DNA of 64,000 nucleotides, from contig CM053244.1 in NCBI GenBank assembly GCA_028583405.1, forward strand, positions 3,818,793 to 3,882,792. The letters are read 5' to 3'. Below the pieces are notes generated by a model. The model had not been told where the DNA came from and ran no database searches. It worked only from the letters and a program-made list of their open reading frames with translations. The DNA is from Pogonophryne albipinna (taxonomy: Eukaryota > Chordata > Actinopteri > Perciformes > Artedidraconidae). Of the stretch, positions 1 to 9,850 are shown piece after piece; position 1 is the first letter of the stretch; every line of letters begins with the position of its first letter. Position numbers and translations under genes: made by a program.

Positions 1-1045
1 CACAACAACATGTTATGTATAGTTTGTTTCTTAATGCACTCAGCTCTTTTTAGTCGTTAAATGCTGCGAGAGGGTTTTTTACAATAACAGCTGCGTCTGA
101 AAACAATCGGTTAATGAGTTTGGGGAATCTGAGAGAGACCGCTCAACAATGTGCTGAATGATGCTAAAATGTGCTGCAGTAAGATGGGGGATACCTTTCC
201 TATTATCCAGGAAGTACTTTTAACCATTTATTACGTTTTTAATATAAAAATGATAAACATTGCATTTTTAAATCCCCATTGTAGGGTTTGAAAGTCCTGC
301 CAGTGTAAATGAATGACATTGTGAATCATTTGAAAACATAAACCATTACGAAATATCGATATGGGTTCCTGATAAAATTGTCTTTTGTGTGAGATTTGTT
401 CAGCTAACAAGTCCTTTAAGGTCCTGAATGTCTCCAAGCAAGTAAAGTGATAAGGAGAGGGTACTTGGACTTCAAGGACTCAAGGTAACTCATCAAGAGA
501 AGTTAATTAAGTTAGTACAACACGCATTTGGTTTCAAATCAAGAAATGCTGAAATTCAAGTTTGAATTAAAGATATGATTAAGTTAATATAATTATCAGC
601 TTTACTATGTCAAAGGAAACTAATGTTTGCAACTTAAAAGGTTAATCTAAAACAATAATTATGTTTTATCTTTCATTTATTTGTGGTAATACGTCCCCTG
701 GATTACTTTTTCGATAACACCAAGAACAAAATCACCTGACATATAAGTTAGCTATGTACCTACCAAGCAAATGTTAACAATCAGTCTAGCTAAATTGGTT
801 GCTCTCATAATTTAAATTATTATTATTATTAAAGATCCTATAGTTAACTTGCAGTACAGACCTGTGTCTAACGTGCGGGCAGTAACAATAAAGACATGGT
901 TTTTGTGCCTCGCTCTCTCGGCTCCAAATGTTGGCGCAAGTTCCCAAATGTGCGTTTTTCCGATAGACTAATGACATATTGTTAATCTAAATGGTTATTT
1001 TCTTACTGGGAAAAGTCTAATAAAATTGTTTATTGGCAAGTATAT
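1..1045. other. AT-rich DNA without a recognised gene
   Basis: The short open frames here lack codon structure and splice context. Short ATT runs occur near 817-831. The same DNA recurs at 57978-59022. I see no transposon ends or regulatory signature I can defend. Confidence 0.6.
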
Positions 1046-1180
1046 ATCCTTTATTTAACCAGGTAACAGACTCATTGAGATTAAAATCTCTTTTCCAAGA
1101 GGGGCAGCATGTACGAAGTTACAACAGATAAACACAGACACGACAGGCAGACGAATACAGCTGTAACACACAAATAACAT
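1046..1180 (-). mobile_element. LINE 3'-end-like fragment (repeat tail)
   Basis: Contains the TTTATTTAACCAGGTAA-type block followed by CATTGAGATTAAAATCTCTT. This combination is widely dispersed in fish as the 3' end of non-LTR elements. No coding part is attached. The same fragment lies at about 59024-59158. Clade and boundaries are uncertain. Confidence 0.45.
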
Positions 1181-2217
1181 GGCACATTAGCCAGTCAATG
1201 TGTGATGTGAAACAAACTATTCAAAATCATTCAAAACTGGCAACATTTAAAACGATTTTAGGATATACGAGCACTCGCATCTACCAAAGGTGTCGTGTTC
1301 TCTGTAAAGGTTGATAAAGCTGACGACGCTAAGCCAAGTATGCTCTGGAACAGGAAGTACCTACACAAATTGCACATGTATTCAGCATACATTGAACCTA
1401 TGGTAAAATACATATACAATAATATTACTAGACTACATATTGTAGAAATTAATCCAGTTCACTATGACTACTAAGGTTTGTGGATATAAAATTAGCCCTG
1501 CTTGTAAAATGACATATGTAGAGTCATCACTAAAGTGGCACGGGACCTGATACTCCAAGTATAGTGCAGGAACAGAAATAGGCCAAGCTGCATCGCCTGT
1601 CCTGGCAGACACAAGACGACGATAAATAACTCAGGATTGAGATCTAGCACTCCGCACTTGGCCATACGGTCTGCGATTTACAGAGCCGAGGACGCTAAAT
1701 CCAACCTGACAAGAGCCGCATCAAACTTTTACATCCTTGTAAGCGATCCGCTGCTGCACTGGGAGTTTTATTGGACAGATTAAAATTGCATGCTTTATAG
1801 TGAGATATATATACACACGCACGCCTCCTATTTCAGGATGACAACGGTGCAGAGAAAGCTTCCTCCTGTCAGACAACACAGCTTACCGTCCATCCTCCAC
1901 TTCTCCAGTCTTGTAATTACTGCAGTTTCTAGTGAATTTCCCAAATGATTCCTCTGTGGAGTTAGCAGCCATAATTAACCAGCATTAGTTAATTGGTCTG
2001 CAGTCAAAAAGTGGGACATCTACCATGGCTGCGTCTGCATATGGACCGCTGGTTAATTAATCGACATTATCAGATTCTCTCAAAGGGAAATCTTTTTTTA
2101 TATATAATCAGACTTTCAATTGTTGCTTTATTGGCAATCAACCTGCACAAGGCAGTCAAAAAGGCAAATTATTTAAACTCCAATTTGTGTTCAATTTGTC
2201 ATGGGCAAAACAATAAC
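1181..2217. other. Non-coding stretch, nothing recognised
   Basis: About 1 kb with no open frame of coding character, no inverted termini and no tandem repeat. Repeated at about 59159-60177 with a 16-base deletion near its start and scattered single-base indels. Confidence 0.55.
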
Positions 2218-2551
2218 GGGGGTTACGTATTGTAACCCTAGTTCTATAAGCACAGGCGGAGCCCTCTGCTGGACTCTATGGGTACTACTCTCATCAGCGA
2301 TATGCGAGCGTTCACACACTGAAGTTGTATAAACGTAGCCCGGCCAATCAGGGCGAGCCTACCAGAATGCGCGGGCATCTAAGGCGGCTACGCCTCCCGA
2401 CTGTCATCCTACACCCTCTTCAGCGAGCGGCATAGGAAGGGCCCCAGGTAGAGGGCTCCGCCTGTGCTTATAGAACTAGGGTTACAATACATAACCCCCC
2501 GTTCTATTTCACACAGGCTCCGCCCTCTACTGGACTCTATGGGTATAAACA
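2218..2551. mobile_element. Solo DIRS-type terminal module, no coding region
   Basis: Two inverted arms of about 50 bp (2218-2267 and 2450-2500, one mismatch seen) enclose about 180 bp. A partial direct repeat of the inner arm follows at 2501-2549, beginning GTTCTATTTC. Arm length, total palindrome length (283 bp) and the following GTTCTATTTC block match the terminal module of the full DIRS element at 4095-4438, although the sequence itself is a different family. A TATA-like GTATAAA sits inside both. I infer a solo or deleted DIRS derivative. The palindrome is seen directly; the DIRS assignment is inference from shared architecture. Confidence 0.65.
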
Positions 2552-2840
2552 TTCAAATGTGTGTATTGTATTTTATAGTTTTTCATAATATCATTTCGAT
2601 TCACTTCAATTGAAAAACTCCTTGGAAAAATCTGTTTGAAAAATGTGGTCTTTTTTTTCATGCATAAGGGGAACATATCCTCAGTTGGTTGTAATGCATG
2701 CACGAAGGAGTTAATAAATCACACACTGATGGAACATCACTATATTGTAATGATGTATATAGGCTTTTTTGTCAGGGGGTACTTGGCTGAGAAGATGTTT
2801 CAAAGGGGGTACATTACTGAAAAAGGTTTGAGAAGCCCTG
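2552..2840. mobile_element. hAT-like 3' terminus, truncated
   Basis: Ends with GAGAAGCCCTG preceded by a GTACATTACTGAAAAAGG block, the typical inverted terminus of a Charlie-like fish hAT family (CAGGGCTTCTC read inward). The partner terminus is not found. The left side runs into the solo DIRS module, which may have inserted into it. No transposase frame remains. Also at 60511-60799. Confidence 0.5.
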
Positions 2841-3915
2841 CTCTAGAATAAAGAGATAGTAGTATAGATACATGTTTGAAACAGTCATTTGCACAAAAAC
2901 ATATTTACATATTTATTTGAGAAATAAAAACAAATGTTGGAATAACTGCTTTCAGGCATTGTGATGTGCAGCTGGCATCTCTGCTCTACTCGGCTGAACC
3001 ATATGGCAGTGGTTCTGCAGTGGAACCACCAACACTACGCTTTTGCCATTGTTGGTGGCTGATTTCAGGAGCCTTGTTGAGTGCCCCTCCGAGTCTGTTG
3101 GGATTATGGAAAGCTTGCGACGTCCACTGCCACCTATATTAAAATGGAAAGAGGAACGACAGAAAGTGTCCTTGAAAACAGTCTTACCATTTGTACATTA
3201 ATGCAAACTACAGTAGCCTTCTACGACTTCAAAAGATAATATTCATTTAAAAGTAGGATATCACATAACAGTTATTAACAGCAATATATTTTATAATTGG
3301 AGATAAAAAATGGCTCCTGTACCCATGGGCGTAGGAAGCATCCTGAAAGTGGGGGGGACATTTAAAAATATATATATATTTCCTGTATTCTGGTGCATTT
3401 TAACAGGTGGTTTGATACTTTTATGTGGCTATACTAGCATGAGGAAAATGATGGGTACATTTTGTAATTTCATCCAGTAGTAAAGAAAGGAAACATATTT
3501 TATTATTAATTCAGAGCCGTCTTTGAATTAATACAAAGCAGTTTAAATGCCCATTTTTTGTACATTTATATACAACAATAAATATGTGTGAGTGCATTGA
3601 GAGATATTGTTGTGGAGAGTCATTTATATATACATCGCAAAATACATTTGTGAATCCTTTTGTGAGAATGGATTAACATTGAGACTGATCTGACTCCATA
3701 CAGACGTTAAGTTCACCTAGGAATGGTATCATTGACTTAAATGTTCAAATAAATGTTGCTCTTCTGTCTATATTGGTCACATGATGCCCCTTGACTGAAA
3801 TGTTTCCTGTTCAATATCCCCACTGATTTCCTTAACACTCTGGGATGAGAGCTGGAAACTATTTAAACCTAAAGTTAGTTTGATCTTTAAATAAAAACTC
3901 AGGTGAATCCAAAAC
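2841..3915. other. Non-coding DNA upstream of the putative first exon
   Basis: About 1.1 kb with no coding signal. A TA run lies near 3368-3380, and a GGGCGTAGGAAGC block near 3327 resembles a DNA-transposon terminus but has no partner. A TATTTAAA near 3860 and an AATAAA near 3890 precede the ATG at 3916. This could hold the promoter and 5' leader, but there is no direct support. Repeated at 60800-61889. Confidence 0.45.
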
Positions 3916-3978
3916 ATGTCCGGAGACTCCTGGGATGTGTCTGTGGACGTGCAGGAGGCTTCAAATGCCCGCTCACAG
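3916..3978 (+). CDS. Putative first coding exon, unrecognised gene
   Basis: An ATG in good context (AAAACATGTCC) opens 21 codons reading MSGDSWDVSVDVQE followed by ASNARSQ. The frame then runs straight into a strong donor, CAG|GTGAGTG, at 3979, in phase 0. The acidic, hydrophilic start and the donor are typical of a short first coding exon. No second exon is recognised: 116 bp further on the DIRS element begins, so the next exon must lie at least 5.9 kb away in copy 1 if the gene is intact. The exon is present, unchanged in sequence, at 61890-61952. I do not recognise the protein. A chance ATG plus donor is possible, but identical reading in both copies and good splice context favour a real exon. 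Confidence 0.5.
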
Positions 3979-4094
3979 GTGAGTGTACAAGTGTATTATC
4001 AATGAAAACTCCATCACACACGCCTTAGCTTAGCACGCCGTTAGCCTAGCACGCAGTTAGCCTAGCACGCTATTGATAAAGATAAGATAAACCT

Positions 4095-4379
4095 GGGGTT
4101 ACGTACTGTAACCCAGCTTCTATGAGTATAGGCGCAGCCCTCTAAGGCTATCGCTATTGGGTAATCCCTCTGCACGTGTGCAGCACTGACAGACTTAATC
4201 CACGCCCACCTATGACGTGGGCCCCACCTCCGGACTCACTTCCGTATAAATAGGAAGTAGTCCCTACAATCTGCTCCCACACAAACCGCTTTTCTTCAGC
4301 TATTCGCGGAGCCAGTGGGGCCCGAACCTTAGAGGGCTGCGCCTATACTCATAGAAGCTGGGTTACAGTACGTAACCCC
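4095..4379. repeat. 285-bp palindromic DIRS terminal module
   Basis: Perfect 53-bp inverted arms (4095-4147 and 4327-4379) enclose 179 bp. Each arm begins with its own small hairpin, GGGTTACGTACTGTAACCC. The enclosed DNA carries CGTATAAATAGG near 4244, a good TATA box, so this is probably the element's promoter-bearing terminal repeat. The same module lies at 62069-62353. Confidence 0.85.
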
Positions 4380-4438
4380 AGTTCTATTTCGTATAAGGCT
4401 TCTCCCTCTAAGGCTATCGCTATTGGGTTAAGGTCGAA
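4380..4438. repeat. Partial direct copy of terminal repeat (ICR-like)
   Basis: Starts AGTTCTATTTCGTATAAGG and repeats the CTCTAAGGCTATCGCTATTGGG segment (broken here: CTCTAAGGCTATCGC then TATTGGG) found at 4143-4170 and, inverted, at 9818-9847. The outer end at 9850 is shorter by the bases between two TAAGGCT copies, as expected of a deletion between short repeats. Position and content fit a DIRS internal complementary region. Confidence 0.65.
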
Positions 4439-4664
4439 GCAGGATGTAGTCCACGCCCCACTGGTCCGTCTGTTACCAGAAGCACAAAAACACACCTACT
4501 CAATTAACAACCCATGTCCATTTCGCCATGCGTAAATGGAGCATCACATTCCCAGGGAATATAGCATTACAAAATGAATATTCTCCATACGGGAAAGAAG
4601 GTAGGCTAAATAGGCTACCTGTCGTTATAAAAGGTAGAGACCAAAGTCCCACTTGTTAAAACGA

Positions 4665-5417
4665 TCAAAGAGGGGGAAAGGGCAGCTCTCTAAGTGCCGA
4701 CAGGCAGGAGAGAGGGCACGCAGTTGAGTCCCCGACATTACTCACTTTGACAGGACACTCAGTACTGAGTGTGTCAGAGAGGAATGGGAGACACCCCTCA
4801 AAACGAATAAAAGAACAGGGGGAAGAACAAGATGCAGCAGTGCAAATGTCTTCCACTGTCATTCCTCCGTGCAACGCTGTGGAGGAGGAAATTCCTCTGG
4901 TGCAGTGCGCTTTGATATTCTCCGGGGGATCCAACCCAGAGGAGAAATACGCCTGTGATACAGCCTCACACAGCCAGTGTGACAGGCGCTGTGCAGACAG
5001 AGGCTGCCCTACTGAGCGCTCTCTGTAATGCACAAACAGACGCTGGGAACTGCGTAAAGCAGCCCTGCGTGCAATATAGCATGACAGCGCGAGCACGGGA
5101 CGGAGGAGATGAGATGTGGCTTCTTCCTCTGATGTGTGAGGAGGAGGAAAGAAGCCCTCCAAGGTTATCACTCTCGATCTAAAAGAGCTTGTGATCACCT
5201 TTGGCATAAAAGCCGGGTTAGGGCTCAAAACAGCTGAACTGCCATCTCCTTGGATTTGGAGACATGACGGAGCCACAGAGAGAGCAGACAAATCACTCAC
5301 CCTTTTAGCTGATGTCAGAGCCAAGAGCAGAGCTACTTTGGCTGACAAGAACTTCAGGGGAACCTGATCCAAAGGTTCAAATGGAGCTTTACTCAGTGCG
5401 CGTAACTCTAAAGCCAA
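4665..5417 (-). pseudogene. DIRS tyrosine recombinase, catalytic Tyr not found
   Basis: A 250-residue open frame. Near residues 20-50 the stretch LKFLSAKVALLLALTSAKRV continues as SDLSALSV, the DIRS recombinase box carrying the first catalytic Arg. Near residues 168-180 HCTRGISSS gives the H-x-x-R box. Next comes AASCSSPCSFIRFEGC, where the family normally has Tyr directly after the RF pair; here the residue is Glu and the frame then drifts to non-family sequence. So the strand-cleaving nucleophile is missing, and the 5' part of the frame is also short against a usual length of 300 or more residues. It would have acted in nuclear integration of circular DIRS DNA. The conserved Trp of the AASW stretch is Cys here and Trp in the duplicate. 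Confidence 0.75.
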
Positions 5418-5557
5418 AAACCCATTGAGGCGCCAAAGCGCGTGACACAGGTCTGAGTCTCTGTACTCCCCGTAGAAAACATTTTGTCAGAGGGTGACTA
5501 AACACCGTGCTGACCCCAAACCTACGTTGCAAGATGAAATGGCAGCAGCATATGTTT

Positions 5558-6178
5558 TTACCGTGCTAAAAGCCAATTCCTGTCCAGCAACAGCTGGAGG
5601 AACGACAGCACGAGGCAGGGGGCCCCACGGGGTCCTGGCTTTTCCCTACACACCAAACGGAACGCTGTCCATTTGGCTGTGTAGGATGTGTGTTCAGCAG
5701 CTGCGCTGATCGAACACCTCCCTGGTGATTTATGTAGGCCGCCGCTGCTTTGGTGTCTGTTTGAATCAACATATGTTGATTGTACAGCAACGGGACGAAG
5801 TGCTGGAGAACTTTCCATACGGAGAGTAATTCCAGCACGTTTATATGGAGAGACATGTGAGCCAGCCACTGTCCCCCCACTGCCTGCGACATGCACGTTC
5901 CTCAGCCTGCGAGAGATGCGTCTGTGAACACTGTGGTGTGTGACGTCACTCTGCTCAGGGGCACCCCCACTGACAGGACGTGGAGATTTTTCCAGTGGGT
6001 TCAATCCAAACCCACGGAAGGAGGAATGTACACCATGCGTCTCCTCTGACGCACGGGGTCGATGCACAGGCGAATAAACCACCTCTGGAGTCTCCTCACT
6101 ATGAAGGAGACCCAGGGGGATCACCACGTGACCAGCTGATATCATGTCTAACAGCTGCATCACGGAGAGGGGTGTCAC
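5558..6178 (-). pseudogene. DIRS RNase H region, frameshifted
   Basis: The RNase H signature is in the frame ending at 5566 (108 residues from 5892): HINVLELLSVW near residues 16-26, with the conserved Glu, then QTDTKAAAAYINHQGG near 44-59, with the conserved Asp, and GVRSAQLL. A parallel frame (206 residues from 6178) covers the upstream part, so at least one frameshift separates them. After RSAQLL the frame loses family similarity and stops 140 bp before the recombinase, so the C-terminal RNase H and methyltransferase parts are deleted. Its role would be removing RNA during reverse transcription. The duplicate copy runs from 63532 past the window end. Confidence 0.7.
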
Positions 6179-6870
6179 CGCGCCGGAGGAGAGCTGTCAC
6201 TTTCTCCCCTCTCCGCTGTGAGAGTCGCGCTCTCATGCGGTCTGAGTTCAATTCCACTCCCAGTTAAAAAGATAACCTGGGAGGGACGAGGACAGCTCTT
6301 CTTCCAGTTGATAATGAAACCCAGGTTTGACAGATGAGATACGAACTGTATCGTCTGTAAGCCGCTTCCTCCTTTCCTGGAGCGAGCCAGCCACAGCCGG
6401 TCGTCCAGGTCAAATAACACTCTCCTCCCCATTCTGAGTAGCTGCTCCAACCGTCTCCACCCACTTTGAAAAAGTGCGTGGAGCCAGGAATGAGAAACGC
6501 AGGAAATTGCTGTGTTTCGGGATGATGGTTACGTGGAGGACTGCATCCTTCAGGACTATGGATGTGAACCAGTCTCCCTGGTGAACACACTCCAGCACCT
6601 GTTTGATCGTCAGCATGGGAAAAGGCCATTCCCTTGTTGGACACTGACAGATCGAGGATGGGTCTCATTCCCCCCGCCCCGTCTCCTTCAGGACCAGAAA
6701 ATACCGGGAATAAAAAACCCTGATTTTCTTCCCCATGAGGAACCCTGGAAAAAAGCTTTCTTTTAACAAGAGTTCCTGCCGCTCTGCACGGAGCGCGAGA
6801 CACTGTTCCCGGGATAACAGGGTTCCCTGTATCCCGTAGAACTGCTGGGGGGGAGAGGCGAACTGCAGAG
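6175..6870 (-). pseudogene. DIRS reverse transcriptase, broken in three frames
   Basis: Pieces of one RT domain are spread over three minus-strand frames. The upstream frame (311 residues from 7199) has GMRPILDLSVSN near residues 177-188. A second (from 6616) has GDWFTSIVLKDAVLHVTI, the motif A region, in which the catalytic Asp expected before LKDA is Val. A third (from 6450) has DLDDRLWLA, the motif C DD pair, then HLSNLGFIINWKK. The segment between motif A and motif C is shortened to about 30 residues, so the motif B region is lost. Identification rests on the order and spacing of these motifs. The enzyme is certainly inactive. Confidence 0.7.
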
Positions 6871-6889
6871 ACTATCCTCTGCCCATCCG

Positions 6890-9010
6890 CCTGCTCATCC
6901 ATCTGTCCATCAGACACACGCGCCGCCACCCTGAGTACCATTCTCTGGATGTGCTGTGGTTGGTGGCAAACCACGCCAGAGCCCTCCACACACTGCATTT
7001 CACACAGGCTCTCAATATGTCGCCGTTTAGGAGAAGACTCGTAAACCGCGCATTCACGCTCAACATCACTAAGGGATGAGCGGAGGTGTGTGCAGTGCTG
7101 TCCACACAATGCGTAATAATGGCCCTCCGTGGACTTATTACGACCGTGGGTAGGAGGTACGTCTGAGACAGAGGAAAAATCCGTGCTGCCTAAACCCAAA
7201 AAGTTTAAAGGTAAACGGATTGAATAGTAAGCCCTGCTGTTTTATTAACCGATAAGTTAAAAAACCCAGCCGGCTTAACCGGGGAGCCTTGCTGCATATT
7301 ATCTTCCATCTGTCCATTGAACACACGCGCCGTCACTCAGTGCGCCAACCTGCTCTGGATGTGCTGTGGTTGTCATGGTGACGAGCCACGCCAGAGCCCT
7401 CCAGACGCTGCATTTCACACAGGCTCTCATTATGTCCACTGTAACACATTTCCCTGTCAAACAACAGTAAAGCGCCGGCAGTCTCTTCACAGACGCCTGC
7501 ACTTCACTGCAATATCACAGTACTCATACTGTGAAATGACTTCACAGCCTCTTACTGTAAAAATAAAATACAGTATACTGCTGCATTTTTTCAATTAACA
7601 GTAAAATACTGGCAGCAGACACGCCAGCAATACACTGAAATTATACAGTATTCATACTGTTGGACAATTTCAGTTTATTACTGTAAAAAATTAAATAATT
7701 CACAGTAACATTCTGGTTAGGGGGCTGCCAGTAGATTAGTGCTGAAAATTGGCTGTAAAATAACAGCAATTACTTACAGTGTTAAACCGGACACCGAGGT
7801 GCGTTCACGCTCAACACCCCTGAGGGATGAGCGGAGCTGTGTGCAGTGCTGTCCTCACTGTAATAATGGCACTCGTGGGCTCATTACGACCGTGTGTAGG
7901 AGGTAGGTTTGGGACAGAGGAGAAAAACCGAGCTGCCTATAATCCAATAGGTTTTAAAGACAGCCGATTTATGCAGCGAGCCATGCTGCCTATAACCGAC
8001 AGGTTAGGGGCAGCCGGCTTACCCGGTGGGCCTTGCTGCTTATTATTATTATTATTCATCTGTCCATCGAACACACGCGTCGCCATTCTGAGTAAAATTC
8101 TGAGAGCGCGCGACATGCTCTGGATGTGCTGTGGTTGTCATGGTGACGAGCCACGTCAGAGCCCTCGCCGCCGTTGCCCGTGAAGCAACCCAAGAGGGGC
8201 CCGGACCGAAAAGCTGCGAGGGGGCCTCCACACGCTGCATCTCACACCAGCTCTCATCCTGTCTCTGTTTAGGAGAAGGCTCGTAAACTGGACATTGAGG
8301 CGCGTTCATGCTCAACCTGCTGAGGACTGAGCGGAGGTGTGTGCATTGCTATTCACACAGTGCGTAATAACAGCCCTGGGCTCATTACGACCGTGTGTAG
8401 TAGGCACATCTGGGACAGAGGAAAAAAACCGTGCTGCCTGCTAACCGACAGGTTAGGAGCATCAGGTTTAAACGTCATGCCCTGCTGTCTAATAACCGCC
8501 TGGTTAAATACAGCTGGCTTGCGCCACAAGCCCTGCTGCCGCTAACCGACAGGTTAGGAGCATCATGTTTAAACGTCAAGCTCTGCTGTCTAATAACCGC
8601 CTGGTTAAATACAGCTGGCTTGCGCCACAAGCCCTGCTGCCGCTAACCGACAGGTTAGGAGCATCAGGTTTAAACGTCAAGCCCTGCTGTCTAATAACCG
8701 CCTGGTTAAATACAGCTGGCTTGCGCCACGAGCCCTCCTGCCTGACAGGTTACAGCCGGCTCTTGCACCTCCACACGCTGTATTGCACAGCGGCTCTCAT
8801 CATGTCGCCGTTTAGGAGAAGGCTCGTAAACCGGACATTGAGGCGCGTTCACGCTCAAACCCGCTTGAGGAATGAACGGTGTGTGGAGGCATATCTGTGA
8901 CATAGGAAACAAGCCCGTGCTGTCTAATCAACCGACAGGTTTTAAAGACAGCCGGTTTGTGCCGCGAGCCCTGTTGCCTAATAACCGACAGGCTATGAGG
9001 CAGCCGCTTA
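6890..9010. repeat. Higher-order tandem array inside the DIRS element
   Basis: Three recognisable blocks recur in the same order about four times: (A) ATCTGTCCAT...ACACACGCG...GGATGTGCTGTGGTTG...GAGCCACG (about 6895, 7310, 8058, partial 8740); (B) CGTTTAGGAGAAG-CTCGTAAAC...GCGTTCACGCTCAAC...GGATGAGCGGAG (about 7020, 7795, 8268, 8806); (C) TAACCGACAGGTTA...CAGCCGGCTT...GAGCCCTGCTG (about 7240, 7940, 8440-8745, 8930). Unit length varies from about 450 to 750 bp. No plausible protein runs through it. It occupies the region where the element's 5' coding DNA should be. Confidence 0.7.
8441..8744. repeat. 101-bp tandem repeat, three copies
   Basis: Units start at 8441, 8542 and 8643 (CTAACCGACAGGTTAGGAGC) and are nearly identical, unlike the older surrounding array. 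Each unit is itself two related blocks of about 50 bp, one with ACCGACAGGTTAGG and one with ACCGCCTGGTTAAA. This is a recent local expansion within block C of the larger array. Confidence 0.85.
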
Positions 9011-9059
9011 TGTCATCCGGAGGAGAGCTCTCCTGAACCGGGGGAACGGGGAGATCTCA

Positions 9060-9476
9060 TTAGGCGGCTGCCTTTCCGATGATCTCCGGGAGTTCCTGGA
9101 GAATACCGCCGATACGGCAGAGCCGAGATGGCGGATAGAGGGACCCGGTGTCAGCCCGGCAGCGGAACCTATAGGCTCGGCTGCCGGACCGACACCGGGA
9201 CCCGCCCTGTCTCCCCCGTCCGGAGGAGAGGGAGGATGGGGCCGGGGGAACCACATGGTGATCTGTGAATGGAGGGGAAGGAGTCGCCTGACTGCTGCCC
9301 GCCACTCGGATCCAATAATCGAGGGCTTGGTCCACAGAGTAAGACTCCTGGACTAGCCAATCATCCCCGGCCGCAGCCGCGAGAGCGTTCGCTCTCCACT
9401 GTCTGTGGGCCAGAGGGAGACGGACACAATGAGTGCACGAAACCTGGGAAGTGAGAGCCGCGTTTGCATGCTCCAA
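9060..9476 (-). pseudogene. Possible DIRS gag-like remnant
   Basis: A 138-residue frame from ATG at 9476, in the position of a DIRS first ORF, just inside the upper terminal repeat. It has ANAALTSQVSCTHCVRLPLA near the start, RANALAAAAGDDWLVQESY near residues 28-46, then a Pro/Ser/Gly/Arg-rich tail. No domain is recognised with certainty. The gag assignment is by position and by the mixed hydrophobic and basic composition. A short piece of the same DNA (about 9190-9245) is repeated at 9580-9625, so the region has been rearranged. Confidence 0.35.
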
Positions 9477-9671
9477 TCCCCGGCAGGACTCACCTGTATC
9501 GTCTGTGTAAAGCCGCTTCCTCCCTGGAGCGAGCCAGCCACAGCCGGTCGTAACTCATATGTCGGTTAACACCGAGCCCCGCCCTGTCTCCCCCGTCCGG
9601 AGGAGAGGGAGGATGGGGCCAGGGGGAAATGTTTGCTTTCTAGTAAACAGCTCTGTGCTTCTGCAACGGAG

Positions 9672-9850
9672 TGCTGAAGAAAAATGGGAGCAGATTGTAG
9701 GGACTACTTTCTATTTATACGGAAGTGAGTCCGTAGGTGGGGCCCACGTCATAGGTGGGGCCCACGTCATAGGTGGGCTTGGATTAAGTCTGTCAGTGCT
9801 GCACACGTGCAGAGGGATTACCCAATAGCGATAGCCTTACGAAATAGAAC
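9672..9850. repeat. Upper inverted terminal repeat of DIRS element
   Basis: Reverse complement of about 4118-4300, including AGCAGATTGTAGGGACTAC, the TATTTATAC TATA-box region and CCCAATAGCGATAGCC. Within it GGTGGGGCCCACGTCATA is duplicated in tandem (9737-9772). The outer end is GAAATAGAAC at 9841-9850. Confidence 0.8.

Larger units (their letters stand above)
1..6026. repeat. Segmental duplication, copy 1
   Basis: This whole stretch matches 57978-64000 in direct orientation, feature by feature: non-coding DNA, solo DIRS module, hAT end, putative exon and the first part of the DIRS element. The offset drifts only from 57977 at the left edge to about 57960 near 2.2 kb and 57974 near 5.5 kb, so there are few indels. 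Many differences are single-base homopolymer changes, but there is also a 16-base length difference near 1228/59207 and a changed stretch near 3858/61818. Homology reaches both window edges, so the true ends lie outside. Tandem duplication of about 58 kb and assembly redundancy both fit. Confidence 0.95.
4095..9850 (-). mobile_element. DIRS-type tyrosine-recombinase retrotransposon, defective
   Basis: A 5.76-kb element read on the minus strand. Its ends are inverted: 9672-9850 is the reverse complement of about 4118-4300. Next to the lower end lies a second, partial copy of the terminal sequence (4380-4438), in the place of the DIRS internal complementary region. Coding remnants occur in DIRS order on the minus strand: gag-like (about 9.4-9.1 kb), reverse transcriptase (about 6.87-6.18 kb), RNase H (6.18-5.56 kb), tyrosine recombinase (5.42-4.67 kb). 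The interval from RNase H to recombinase is only about 140 bp, so the methyltransferase region usual in DIRS1-like elements appears deleted. A tandem array and a scrambled duplication fill 6.9-9.6 kb. It cannot be autonomous. Confidence 0.85.

Noticed and set aside
4747..5182. Plus-strand open frames opposite the DIRS recombinase
   Set aside because: Antisense shadows of the minus-strand recombinase frame.
6890..9010. CRISPR-like array
   Set aside because: Units are hundreds of bases long and degenerate, with no short repeats and unique spacers; the setting is a vertebrate retrotransposon.
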